Of a stretch of 41,462 bases of DNA, positions 17,759-25,954 are shown in pieces. The stretch covers positions 1-41,462 of the forward strand of contig NZ_AZGK01000015.1 in NCBI RefSeq assembly GCF_001435315.1. The letters are read 5' to 3'. The notes beneath the pieces were generated by a model. That model was not told where the DNA came from. It did not search any database and was given only the letters and a program-made list of their open reading frames with translations. The translations under genes and the position numbers were made by a program. Numbering within the stretch: the first letter of the stretch is position 1; each line of letters starts with the position of its first letter. This DNA is from Lentilactobacillus parabuchneri DSM 5707 = NBRC 107865. Its GTDB lineage: Bacteria > Bacillota > Bacilli > Lactobacillales > Lactobacillaceae.

Positions 17759-20377
17759 ATGATTGATAATAAAGCAAAAGAAACAAAGCAAAAGAAGGAC
17801 GTCACAACTGACGTTGATACTGTCATTAATGGATTGGTTTCAAAGGCCCAAAAGGCACTTGAAATTATGGACTCATTTGACCAGAAAAAAGTTGACCACA
17901 TTACCCACCAAATGGTAATGGCCGGCCAAGACAAGCATATGGATCTTGCCATCATGGCTTATGAAGAAACCGGCCGTGGTGTTGCTGAAGACAAGGCAAT
18001 TAAGAATATGTACGCCACTGAAGAAGTTTGGCACAGTATTCGCGACCACAAGACTGTTGGTGTGATCAAGGATGACAAAGAACGTCAACTGATTACGGTT
18101 GCTGAACCTCTGGGTGTTCTGGCTGGAATTACCCCAGTTACCAACCCAACCTCAACGACGTTGTTCAAATCAATTATTTCAATGAAGACTCGAAACCCAA
18201 TTATCTTCAGTTTCCATCCACAAGCATTGAAGTCATCAATCGCTGCTGCAAAAATTGTTCGTGACGCTGCGATTGCTGCCGGTGCTCCTGAAGGTTGTAT
18301 TCAATGGATTGAAGAACCAAGTATTGAAGCAACCACTAAATTGATCAACCACCCAGGTGTCGCAAGTACGCTTGCTACTGGTGGCCCAGGCATGGTTAAA
18401 GCTGCTTACTCAACTGGAAAGCCTGCTTTAGGTGTTGGTCCGGGTAACGGTCCTGTCTATATCGAAAAGACTGCAAACATCCTGCGTGCCGTAAACGATT
18501 TGGTTCTCTCAAAGACCTTTGATAACGGAATGATTTGTGCCACTGAAAATAGTGCGGTTATTGATACTGATATCTACGCTGAAGTTAAGAAGGAATTAGT
18601 TAAGAACGGTGTCTTCTTTGTCGAAAAGAAGGACCAGGACAAGTTGGCAGAAGCAATGTTCAACCCTAAGACCGGTGGTGTTAAAGGTCCTATCGCTGGT
18701 AAATCAGCCAAAGGGATCGCTAAATTAGCCGGCATCAAAGTTCCTGACAACACTAAAGTATTAGCCGCTGAAATTACTGGCGTTGGTCCTAAGTACCCAT
18801 TGTCAGCTGAAAAGCTCAGCCCGGTCATCAGCATTTACAAGGCTAAGAACCATGAAGAAGGATTCAAGATCTGTGACGAATTACTTCACTTCGGTGGAAT
18901 GGGTCACACGGCCGGCATCCAAACTTTGGACGACGACTTGGCACTTGAATTTGGTAAACAAATGAAAGCAGCCCGTGTTCTGGTCAACACGCCAGGTGGC
19001 TTTGGTGGTATCGGTAACCTTTACAACGAAATGACACCATCATTGACATTAGGTACCGGTTCATGGGGAGCCAACTCGATTTCTCATAACGTTACCGACT
19101 ATGACCTGTTGAACGTCAAAACTATCGCAAAGAGACGAAATAATATGCAATGGATTAAGTTACCACGAGTTTACTTTGAAAAGACTTCTGTTCGTTACCT
19201 CATGGATATGCCTGGCATTAACAAGGTATTCATCGTAACCAGCCCAGAAATGGTTGAGTTCGGTTACGTTGACAAGGTGCTTGACGAATTGAAGCGTCGT
19301 CCTAATGAAATCGAATATTCACTGTTCTCAGGTGTTGAACCTGATCCAACCACTGATACGGTTGAAAAAGGGGTTCGTCAAATGAACGCGTTCAAGCCTG
19401 ATACAATCATCGCCTTGGGTGGTGGTTCTCCATTGGACGCTGCCAAGAACATGTGGTTATTCTACGAAGACCCTAAGACCAGCTTCTTCGGTGCTAAGCA
19501 GAAATTCATCGATATCAGAAAGCGGGCATATCGCTTCAACAAGCCTAAGAAGGCTCAAATGATTGCGATCCCAACAACTTCAGGAACTGGTTCGGAAGTG
19601 ACACCATTTGCTGTTATCACCGACTCAAAGACGCATGTTAAGTACCCATTGGCTGACTACGCTTTGACACCTGATGTTGCGATTGTTGACCCACAATTTG
19701 TTGAAACTGTACCAAAGGGTAACATTGCTGCTTCTGGTTTGGATACGTTATGCCACGGAATCGAATCATTCGTTTCGACAATGGCATCTGATTACACCCG
19801 TCCATTGTCACTGCAAGCAATCAAGTTGGTATTTGACAACCTGGCTGACTCATACAATGGCAACATGCACGCTAAAGAAGAAATGCATAACGCTGCAACC
19901 TTAGCCGGAATGGCATTTGGTAATGCCTTCTTAGGAATTAACCATTCAGTTGCTCATAAGCTTGGTGGCGAATTCGGCTTGACCCATGGGATCGCGATTG
20001 CAATCACGATGCCACATGTGATTCGTTACAATGCCAAATTACCAGAAAAGATCGCCGTATGGCCTAAGTATGAGTACTTCCGTGCCAACAAGGACTATGC
20101 AGAAATTGCCCGTTACGTTGGAATTCAAGGTAAGAACGACGATGAATTGATCGAAGGATTAGTTCAAAGAATTATCAAGTTAGCTCATGAAGTTGGCGTA
20201 ACCTTAAGCTTGAAGGCTTGGGGCGTTGACAAGGCGAAGTTCGATGCAGCAGTTGATCGTCTTGCAGTATTAGCATACGAAGACCAATGCACGACAGCCA
20301 ACCCAAAGGAACCTTTGATTGCCGATTTGAAGCAAATTATGATTGACGATTATGAAGGAACGAATGTAGAAAAATAG
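17759..20377 (+). CDS. adhE: Bifunctional acetaldehyde-CoA/alcohol dehydrogenase
   Basis: The 872-residue AdhE converts acetyl-CoA to acetaldehyde and then ethanol, regenerating two NAD+. It balances the NADH made by zwf and gnd in a heterofermenter. The N-terminal aldehyde dehydrogenase half contains the catalytic Cys260 in NGMICATENSAV and PGFGGIGNLYNE near the linker. The iron-dependent alcohol dehydrogenase half shows ALGGGSPLDAAK, PTTSGTGSEVTPFAVI, and metal ligands in DTLCHGIESF and NHSVAHKLGGEFGLTHG. The ATG follows GGAGG. AdhE normally forms filaments called spirosomes. No terminator is obvious; the structured repeat downstream may serve. Confidence 0.98.
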   Translation: MIDNKAKETKQKKDVTTDVDTVINGLVSKAQKALEIMDSFDQKKVDHITHQMVMAGQDKHMDLAIMAYEETGRGVAEDKAIKNMYATEEVWHSIRDHKTVGVIKDDKERQLITVAEPLGVLAGITPVTNPTSTTLFKSIISMKTRNPIIFSFHPQALKSSIAAAKIVRDAAIAAGAPEGCIQWIEEPSIEATTKLINHPGVASTLATGGPGMVKAAYSTGKPALGVGPGNGPVYIEKTANILRAVNDLVLSKTFDNGMICATENSAVIDTDIYAEVKKELVKNGVFFVEKKDQDKLAEAMFNPKTGGVKGPIAGKSAKGIAKLAGIKVPDNTKVLAAEITGVGPKYPLSAEKLSPVISIYKAKNHEEGFKICDELLHFGGMGHTAGIQTLDDDLALEFGKQMKAARVLVNTPGGFGGIGNLYNEMTPSLTLGTGSWGANSISHNVTDYDLLNVKTIAKRRNNMQWIKLPRVYFEKTSVRYLMDMPGINKVFIVTSPEMVEFGYVDKVLDELKRRPNEIEYSLFSGVEPDPTTDTVEKGVRQMNAFKPDTIIALGGGSPLDAAKNMWLFYEDPKTSFFGAKQKFIDIRKRAYRFNKPKKAQMIAIPTTSGTGSEVTPFAVITDSKTHVKYPLADYALTPDVAIVDPQFVETVPKGNIAASGLDTLCHGIESFVSTMASDYTRPLSLQAIKLVFDNLADSYNGNMHAKEEMHNAATLAGMAFGNAFLGINHSVAHKLGGEFGLTHGIAIAITMPHVIRYNAKLPEKIAVWPKYEYFRANKDYAEIARYVGIQGKNDDELIEGLVQRIIKLAHEVGVTLSLKAWGVDKAKFDAAVDRLAVLAYEDQCTTANPKEPLIADLKQIMIDDYEGTNVEK

Positions 20378-20420
20378 TGAGCGGAACAAACCGTTTAGCT
20401 TCTGAGTATTAATGGAATAA

Positions 20421-20552
20421 GTGAGCGACGAGCAACGGGTGATGCGGTGTGTAAGCTTAAAATGATTAAAATCCCGAATTTGGATTTAAATCATTTTAGG
20501 CTTACACGTTAGCATCAGTTGCGTCGGAGCTGTCCTAAAAAGCAGCCTAACC
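20421..20552 (+). repeat. Structured intergenic element, copy 3
   Basis: GTGAGCGACGAGCAACGGGT at 20421-20440 opens this copy. A hairpin follows at about 20447-20517, with GTGTAAGC and AAAATGATT arms pairing to AATCATTTT and GCTTACAC. Then come TTAGCATCAGTTGCGTCGG and a small hairpin, GCTGT-CCTAAAA-AGCAGC, ending in CTAACCC. The outer arms GACG-CAAC-TGATGC and GCATCAGTTGCGTC pair, leaving AG and GGG bulged. A fragment of the opening box, TGAGCGGAAC, also sits directly at the adhE stop codon at 20375-20386, about 45 bases upstream. It may act as the adhE transcript end. Confidence 0.85.
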
Positions 20553-20589
20553 CGGGAGAGGTACTTAACTATCCAAAGAAATTTGTAGC

Positions 20590-20720
20590 ATTGGCAACAC
20601 GATAAATGAGAACCGCCAGATCACCAATAGCCCAGTTACGCAATTACTCGCGTGGCTGGGCTATTGAGCTTTATTTGGGGAGTGCCGGTTTGTGCAGCTG
20701 TCCTAAAACAGCATTTTACT
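20590..20720 (+). repeat. Partial or diverged intergenic element with long hairpin
   Basis: A hairpin at 20625-20666 pairs CAATAGCCCAG with CTGGGCTATTG, with ACGC and GCGT pairing further in. It is followed by GCAGCTGTCCTAAAACAGC at 20693-20711, which matches the small 3' hairpin of the copy at 20421-20552 with a perfect GCTGT/ACAGC stem. AACCG near 20611 and CGGTT near 20686 could close an outer stem. The opening GAGCGACGAGC box is missing. I regard it as a diverged or partial family member. It ends just before the promoter of the riboswitch gene. Confidence 0.5.
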
Positions 20721-20759
20721 AACACTTTTTCAAAAGCTCCAAGATCGGTCAACTTTCTA

Positions 20760-20768
20760 TGCTATAAT
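20760..20768 (+). promoter_or_regulatory. Extended -10 promoter of the cobalamin riboswitch operon
   Basis: TGCTATAAT at 20760-20768 is a consensus extended -10 element. No good -35 lies 17 bases upstream. Transcription would start near 20775, a few bases before the P1 stem of the aptamer. Confidence 0.75.
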
Positions 20769-20783
20769 TTTCCATGTTAAGAA

Positions 20784-21066
20784 GCATAATAAAACGGAAA
20801 AAGGTGCAAATCCTTTACAGCCCCTTCGCTACTGTAAGATTGACGAAGCTGTCACAACTCACTGGGTCACCCTGGAAAGAGGACAGTTGTAGGACGAGAT
20901 CAAGTCAGGATACGTTTGTTATGCCGATTGCAAAGCTTCTTAGGGTCGGCTTTGTCAATTAATAGCGTATCTCTCGGATATTTTGTGTACCCAAAATAAG
21001 TGTCTGAATTTAGGTTATTAGTGATTGAGAAACGGCCCTGGCTAGCGAAACTAGCCGGGCTTTTTT
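20784..21066 (+). ncRNA. Cobalamin riboswitch with terminator expression platform
   Basis: The conserved B12 aptamer blocks occur in order: GGTGCAAATCC (20803-20813), CAGCCCCTTCGCTACTGTAA (20818-20837), TCACTGGG, CCTGGAAAGA, GGACGAGAT and AAGTCAGGATACG (20902-20914). A P1 stem closes it: GCATAATAAAACG (20784-20796) pairs with CGTTTGTTATGC (20913-20924). About 110 bases further on, GCCCTGGCTAG and CTAGCCGGGC form a hairpin followed by six T (21035-21066). That layout fits the usual OFF switch, where bound cobalamin favours termination before the coding region. The class is recognised with high confidence; direction of control is inferred from the terminator. Confidence 0.97.
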
Positions 21067-21128
21067 GTTGTGTTCATTTTTTGTTGAGGGCGTCATCACG
21101 ATTTAATTATTTGGAGGAGAGCATACGC

Positions 21129-23396
21129 ATGAAGAAAAAGCAGTTTGTTTATTGGATATCACTCATATTAGGGTTGACCTTATTATTTGCCGGAGGAAGT
21201 AACGTTGCCAGAGCAGATACTTCGGCCGACGTTGATTCAGCCATTGCATCCGGCGTCAAACTGACCGCGCAAAAAGAGACGTTAGATGCGTGGGATGCCG
21301 CCATTTTGGCCACCAGTGACAATGGCATTACCGATGCCCAGGCACAAAACGCCTATAACGACATTGTTACCACGAACTATTTTCTGAGCGGGGAGGATCA
21401 TGGCTATGCCGGCGTTTCAAACGTTGCGGGCGTCATTGGTCTTCGTGCTTTGGGAAAAGATCCGGCCAACATCAATAAAAAGGATTTGGTGGGGCAGGTT
21501 ATTAACGATCCACTGGCACAAAAGGAGAAGCCGGATTTATATACTTTGGTTAACGACCTGGAAGCTTTAAGTACTGGAAGTTACGGCAAAGCAAGTGAAA
21601 AAGCGCGGGCAAGTTTGACGACCAAACTCTTGGCTGCTCGGGACTCAGCATCAGGTATCTGGAAGTCTGCGTGGGGTGATGTTGATCCTACTGGACGAGC
21701 CCTACAGGCACTCTCAATGAATACGGATCAGCCAGGGGTTCCCGCGGCAATCTCAAAAGCGGTAGCCGAAGTTGAAAATCACTATTACCAACCAAACGGT
21801 GGCTTTGGCAATCAAGATAATAAGGAGGATCAGTATAACAACATTACGATGGTCGACGGACTGGCAGCCGCGGGCGTCGATGTTTATACGTCATTAAACA
21901 ATAAGGCGGATTACAAAGCCCCCGTTCAACGTTTATTGGATCAAAAAGACGTTGATGCGGACAGTAATTCGATGCTGCTTCAGCAAGCCACCTATACTTT
22001 GGAACAAGCCAAATTTACCAAAGATGGTGGTCAGGGGTGGATCTTTAATTTTGAACAGAACCCGACCTTCAGGCCACGAGAACTTGCTAAATTAAATCAG
22101 GCGGCCACGGCTCAAAAACAAGTAATTAACGGCGATACGGTAGGCTCCGCAACTGATAAGGCAACCGCGATCAGTCAGGTTAACCAGATTCTAGAAAGTT
22201 CAATCACAAAGATTAATGCTGATACCTCGGCTGAAGAAGCAATTGCCGACAGAGCGGTGGGGATTGCGGCAATCAACAATGTGAAAATTGTTGATTCAAA
22301 CGCCAATTCGACAAGTACAACACCGACCACGATCAACAATAATTACACGACGATTATTAGTAGTGGGGCAAATTCATCGAGTTCAGCCTCAAGCGCAAGT
22401 TCGCAAGTAGCGCCAACCCCTCAAAAGAAGCATCAAAGTATCAAGGGATCGGTTGTCTATGGGTTGACGAAGGTTAAGCTGTACAAAACGACTCACTTTA
22501 CCAAGTCCAATCTCATACGGACCTATCAGAAGCAACCTCGAACCAAGCGGCCGATGTTTCTCGTCATCAGCCAAACGATCAATCAAAACAGCCAGCCGAT
22601 TTATAAGCTGAAAAACCTCGGGAGTGGTAAGACCGGCTACGCATTAGCAGGGGCAACCCATTTCTCAAGGGCTTACTATTCTGCTAAAGTTATCCAGGTT
22701 AAAGTGATCAATCCTAAAGGAATCAATGAGTATGGAAAAGTCAAACTGACCGATAGGAAGCATCATGTAAAGAAAAATGCGCTTCTAGCAGTTAAACAAG
22801 TTGTTAAGTACGGGCGCACAACTCGTCTGCGGTTGGCCAATGGCTGTTACGTCTCCGCCAACAAAAAAATGGTATTTGCCACTCGGATTGCAAAAGCGGT
22901 TGTTCAAAACACTGATGCCACGGCAACACCGACTGTCCCCACTTCATCTGCAACCAGTTCATCTTCTACGACGACCCAAGAGCAAACGACGCCAACGACA
23001 TCCAATGGGACCGCCACACTGCCAAACAATGTGCCGACTAATCCGGCTGGAAATGCCAATGCCAATTCTGGTTCTAACACGGACTCCAGCACTGAGACGG
23101 TAACATTGACGATTAACGCCAATGGCTCAGTAATTGCAAGTGGCAGCGTCACGGTGGCCAAAGGTAAAACAGCGCTGGACGCGTTAAATGCCCTGGCTTC
23201 ACAACACAACTTATCGATTACAATCAGTGGATCCGGCAGTACAGCTTACGTTAAAGGGATTAATGGATATAATGCCGGGCCAGCGGGAACCATGACCGGC
23301 TGGTTATACGCAGTCAATGGCAACCAACCGAACGTGTCCATTGGTGCGTATACTGTCAAAAATGGTGATCAAATTTCGCTGACTTACAACAAATAA
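21129..23396 (+). CDS. Exported transcobalamin-like protein with wall-binding repeats and DUF4430
   Basis: A 755-residue exported protein, probably capturing cobalamin at the cell surface. A signal peptide ends near NVARA-DT (about 29). Residues 35-330 are helical with prenyltransferase-like repeat segments (DPTGRALQALSM, YNNITMVDGLAAAGVD, GGFGNQ). A charged helical stretch near 335-400 and a Ser/Thr linker follow. Two SH3-like or DUF5776/SLAP-like units at about 435-600 have the Tyr/Lys-rich look of wall-binding repeats. After another Ser/Thr/Asn linker, the last 95 residues match the DUF4430 transcobalamin-C pattern (GKTALDALNAL, GWLYAVNG, YTVKNGDQISLTYNK). The ATG follows GGAGGAGA and lies 62 bases past the riboswitch terminator. 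There is no LPxTG motif. Confidence 0.9.
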   Translation: MKKKQFVYWISLILGLTLLFAGGSNVARADTSADVDSAIASGVKLTAQKETLDAWDAAILATSDNGITDAQAQNAYNDIVTTNYFLSGEDHGYAGVSNVAGVIGLRALGKDPANINKKDLVGQVINDPLAQKEKPDLYTLVNDLEALSTGSYGKASEKARASLTTKLLAARDSASGIWKSAWGDVDPTGRALQALSMNTDQPGVPAAISKAVAEVENHYYQPNGGFGNQDNKEDQYNNITMVDGLAAAGVDVYTSLNNKADYKAPVQRLLDQKDVDADSNSMLLQQATYTLEQAKFTKDGGQGWIFNFEQNPTFRPRELAKLNQAATAQKQVINGDTVGSATDKATAISQVNQILESSITKINADTSAEEAIADRAVGIAAINNVKIVDSNANSTSTTPTTINNNYTTIISSGANSSSSASSASSQVAPTPQKKHQSIKGSVVYGLTKVKLYKTTHFTKSNLIRTYQKQPRTKRPMFLVISQTINQNSQPIYKLKNLGSGKTGYALAGATHFSRAYYSAKVIQVKVINPKGINEYGKVKLTDRKHHVKKNALLAVKQVVKYGRTTRLRLANGCYVSANKKMVFATRIAKAVVQNTDATATPTVPTSSATSSSSTTTQEQTTPTTSNGTATLPNNVPTNPAGNANANSGSNTDSSTETVTLTINANGSVIASGSVTVAKGKTALDALNALASQHNLSITISGSGSTAYVKGINGYNAGPAGTMTGWLYAVNGNQPNVSIGAYTVKNGDQISLTYNK

Positions 23397-23423
23397 TGAC
23401 GTATTTTGAGGAGGTTCTTTCAT

Positions 23424-24470
23424 ATGAATCAACTGATTAAAAAAATCCTGGTGGCATCAACCGCTGCGTTGATGGCCGTTACTTTTGCGACAACGACTAA
23501 CGCAGCATCTGTGCACACGGCTACAGCCACGACGATCCACACCCAGACAAAACGGACCTATAACTATGCCAAAAAGATGTTGATCAAAAATCGAACCGGC
23601 TTGTCCGGTAAGACCAGTGCCATTTTTAGCAAGAAAGCTTATCCGGATACTGGTGCATCTTCTGGTTACTCCGATTTTTTACTTGGTCTCAAAGGAAACC
23701 ATTATCGTTTCACCACCAAGCAAAGAACTTTATTACGTAAGAACTTGGTGATTAAGCGAAATACGCCGGCCGCTTCGTTAGCCAATGCCGTAATGGCGGT
23801 GTCGGCGATGGGGATGAACGCGAAAAAATACAAGCCATATCACCAAAAACACGGAATCAATCTGGTGGCCAGGCTGTATCGCGCACGCATTTCCAACCAA
23901 ACAGCCAGCTCACAAGCTCAGGTGCTGATTGCCGTTTCGATGAGCAGTAAATTTAAACGGCCAAGCAACGCCAAATTTAGCAAGACCAGTCTGAGCTCGC
24001 GGTTGGTGAATGCGCAATTGACAAATTCGGGGTGGACGTACAATAACGCTCAGGGAACCAAGGACGCCGACACGACCAGCATGGTCTTAACAGCCCTTTC
24101 TCGGAGTGGTTCCAGTAGCAACCATGTTCGCTCAAGTATTCAAAGCGGCCAAAAATTCCTATTCAGTATTTCCCAACCCAACGGCGCTTTTGGCTACACA
24201 TTCAATGGCAAAACGACGGCTAACGCGAATTCGACAGCCGAAGCGATCATCGCCTTAGCAAACGATTCAACGACTCAAAAATACGTGAACACGACACCCA
24301 TCAAGGCGAACCAAACAGCGACGCCACTGCTCGCAATGCTGACGTACGTTAATCGATCCGGCTCAATCAAGCACGCCACCAGCCAACTGTATGGTGTCGG
24401 CCAGGTTAATTTGGCGATAGCGGCATATAAGGCTGCAGTGAAGCACCAATCTGTTTACGGGATAAATTAA
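23424..24470 (+). CDS. Exported alpha/alpha-barrel-like repeat protein, partner of the DUF4430 protein
   Basis: A 348-residue secreted protein with a signal peptide cut near TTNAAS (about 30). The rest is alpha-helical and holds prenyltransferase/squalene-cyclase-like repeats: LVNAQLTNSGWTYN then DADTTSMVLTALSRSG, and GQKFLFSISQPNGAFGYTF then ANSTAEAIIALAND. This is the pattern of the alpha6/alpha6 barrel that forms the N-terminal half of transcobalamin and intrinsic factor. There is no DUF4430, wall-binding repeat or LPxTG. It starts 27 bases after the upstream gene, with GAGGAGG before the ATG, so both are under the riboswitch. I infer a cobalamin-binding role; it could also be a structural partner of its neighbour. 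Confidence 0.82.
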   Translation: MNQLIKKILVASTAALMAVTFATTTNAASVHTATATTIHTQTKRTYNYAKKMLIKNRTGLSGKTSAIFSKKAYPDTGASSGYSDFLLGLKGNHYRFTTKQRTLLRKNLVIKRNTPAASLANAVMAVSAMGMNAKKYKPYHQKHGINLVARLYRARISNQTASSQAQVLIAVSMSSKFKRPSNAKFSKTSLSSRLVNAQLTNSGWTYNNAQGTKDADTTSMVLTALSRSGSSSNHVRSSIQSGQKFLFSISQPNGAFGYTFNGKTTANANSTAEAIIALANDSTTQKYVNTTPIKANQTATPLLAMLTYVNRSGSIKHATSQLYGVGQVNLAIAAYKAAVKHQSVYGIN

Positions 24471-24572
24471 ACAGTGTGACCGAATAGCAATTAGCTTCCA
24501 GAATATAATTGCTTAAACAACCGAAAGATGGGACTGGACGCACAATTTAACAAGATAATATTTGCATAAAAA

Positions 24573-24612
24573 AGGTCAGAGCAAAACATCTAGTTTTGTC
24601 CTGGCCTATTGT
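24573..24612. terminator. Terminator after the riboswitch operon
   Basis: AGGTCAGAGCAAAAC pairs with GTTTTGTCCTGGCCT around ATCTA, with A and T runs on either side. It separates the two cobalamin-regulated genes from the membrane-protein gene at 24694. Confidence 0.85.
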
Positions 24613-24693
24613 TTGTTTAAATGTTCACAGACCTCTACAATTATTCTAATGAAAGGTATACTAATACTTAAATACCAAAAGAAGGTAACTCAA

Positions 24694-25299
24694 ATGTCAA
24701 CTAAACCAGCCAATTTTAAAACACAATTATTGACGCTTTTAACAGTCTACCGCCAGAATTTTTTTGTCGTCGTTTGGGCTGTTGCTTCCATCGTCGTCTT
24801 TATTGGGATGTCACTCCAATATGGGTTTGACTACGTTGGTCAGGTGAAAAGTGTGGGTTCGTTTTTCAGCGTTATTGGTCCACTGGCTTTTGAAGAACTG
24901 AGAAAAGATTTTCAATTATTGCTGCCAATTTTGATACTATCGATTATGCCAACATCGATTTTATCATCGCTTTGGTTGAGTATCATTGGGGCTTTTATCA
25001 TGGGCGGCACCGCACAAAGTATTTTTGCGGCAGCTCAGTCATCACTTGGGACGTTGAAATGGCTGATTGTCGTGATTTACGTTGGCTACTTTATTTTGAT
25101 GGTGCTACTTGAATTGTTGTTATTTGTGATGTTAACAGAGATAGGCCAATATTACGTCCAAAACCGCAGCCATGTGCACTGGTGGACGTTTGCGCTGACA
25201 TGGCTCAAAGCAATCAAGCATGCTTACTTATTACACTGGCAACTGTTCTGGAGCCTCATTCTCGGTAAGCTGGCGTTATATATTCTCTCAGTTATCTAA
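24694..25299 (+). CDS. Four-helix membrane protein of unknown function
   Basis: I do not recognise this 201-residue protein. The ATG at 24694 follows AAGAAGG by eight bases. An earlier in-frame start at 24562 runs through the upstream terminator and is unlikely. It has about four hydrophobic segments: FFVVVWAVASIVVFIGMSL near residue 22, a long pair around 75-110, WLIVVIYVGYFILMVLLELLLF, and a C-terminal LFWSLILGKLALYILSVI. No catalytic motif is visible. The HD-hydrolase gene starts 14 bases downstream, so the two are probably one transcript. It is separated from the riboswitch genes by a terminator. Confidence 0.8.
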   Translation: MSTKPANFKTQLLTLLTVYRQNFFVVVWAVASIVVFIGMSLQYGFDYVGQVKSVGSFFSVIGPLAFEELRKDFQLLLPILILSIMPTSILSSLWLSIIGAFIMGGTAQSIFAAAQSSLGTLKWLIVVIYVGYFILMVLLELLLFVMLTEIGQYYVQNRSHVHWWTFALTWLKAIKHAYLLHWQLFWSLILGKLALYILSVI

Positions 25300-25312
25300 A
25301 AAGGAGCGGCAT

Positions 25313-25954
25313 ATGATTAATGGACTCAGACAAATCCGCGGGTTCGTCCAAAAAGAACTCGGGTACGAAACGACCGGACACGATTACACTCATATTGAGC
25401 GGGTCGTCAGTCTGGCCAAATTAATTTTAAAAGGCGAAGACGCTGATGAATCGTTGGTAGTTATCGCCGCGTATCTTCATGATGTCAGTGACGACAAGGT
25501 CACTACCAACCCTGAAGCGAAACGACAGGCGATTGTCGACCAGCTCAAAGCAGTTGGCTACGATGATGCCTTTATCACCAACGTGTTTGCGATCATTGAT
25601 AATATGTCGTATAGCGCCAATCTTAAGGCGCACCACAAGTTGTCAATTGAGGGCCAAATTGTCCAAGACGCTGATCGCTTGGATGCAATTGGCGCAATCG
25701 GTATCGCGCGGACATTTTACTTTGGCGGCCACTTCGGTGAAATCATGTATAATCCACGAATCATGCCACGGACGGGGATGGACAAGTCCGAGTATCGAAA
25801 ACGCGGAACGGTGATTAACCATTTTTATGAAAAATTATTCAAGTTAAAAGATCAAATGAATACACCCACAGCTAAAAAAATCGCCGAGCATCGCCAACAA
25901 GTCATGCAGGACTTTGTCAGTGAATTTGTCGACGAGTGGAATGGGTCTAAATAA
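25313..25954 (+). CDS. HD-domain phosphohydrolase
   Basis: A 213-residue cytoplasmic HD-superfamily metal-dependent phosphohydrolase of the YedJ/YpgQ type. The metal ligands are visible in order: H in HDYTHIERV, HD in AAYLHDVSDD, and D in IVQDADRLDAIGAIGIART. Relatives hydrolyse nucleotides or other phosphate esters; the substrate is not clear here. I chose the ATG at 25313 because GGAG lies seven bases upstream; a longer reading frame begins inside the previous gene. It follows the membrane-protein gene by 14 bases. Its 3' end overlaps the convergent M50-type protease gene by eight bases. Confidence 0.92.
   Translation: MINGLRQIRGFVQKELGYETTGHDYTHIERVVSLAKLILKGEDADESLVVIAAYLHDVSDDKVTTNPEAKRQAIVDQLKAVGYDDAFITNVFAIIDNMSYSANLKAHHKLSIEGQIVQDADRLDAIGAIGIARTFYFGGHFGEIMYNPRIMPRTGMDKSEYRKRGTVINHFYEKLFKLKDQMNTPTAKKIAEHRQQVMQDFVSEFVDEWNGSK

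Noticed and set aside
20774-20962. Short open frame inside the riboswitch
   Set aside because: It is fully within the conserved aptamer, whose base conservation is explained by RNA structure.
21000-21128. Longer N-terminus for the DUF4430 protein
   Set aside because: The extension would be translated through the riboswitch terminator and would bury the signal peptide. GGAGGAGA places the start at 21129.
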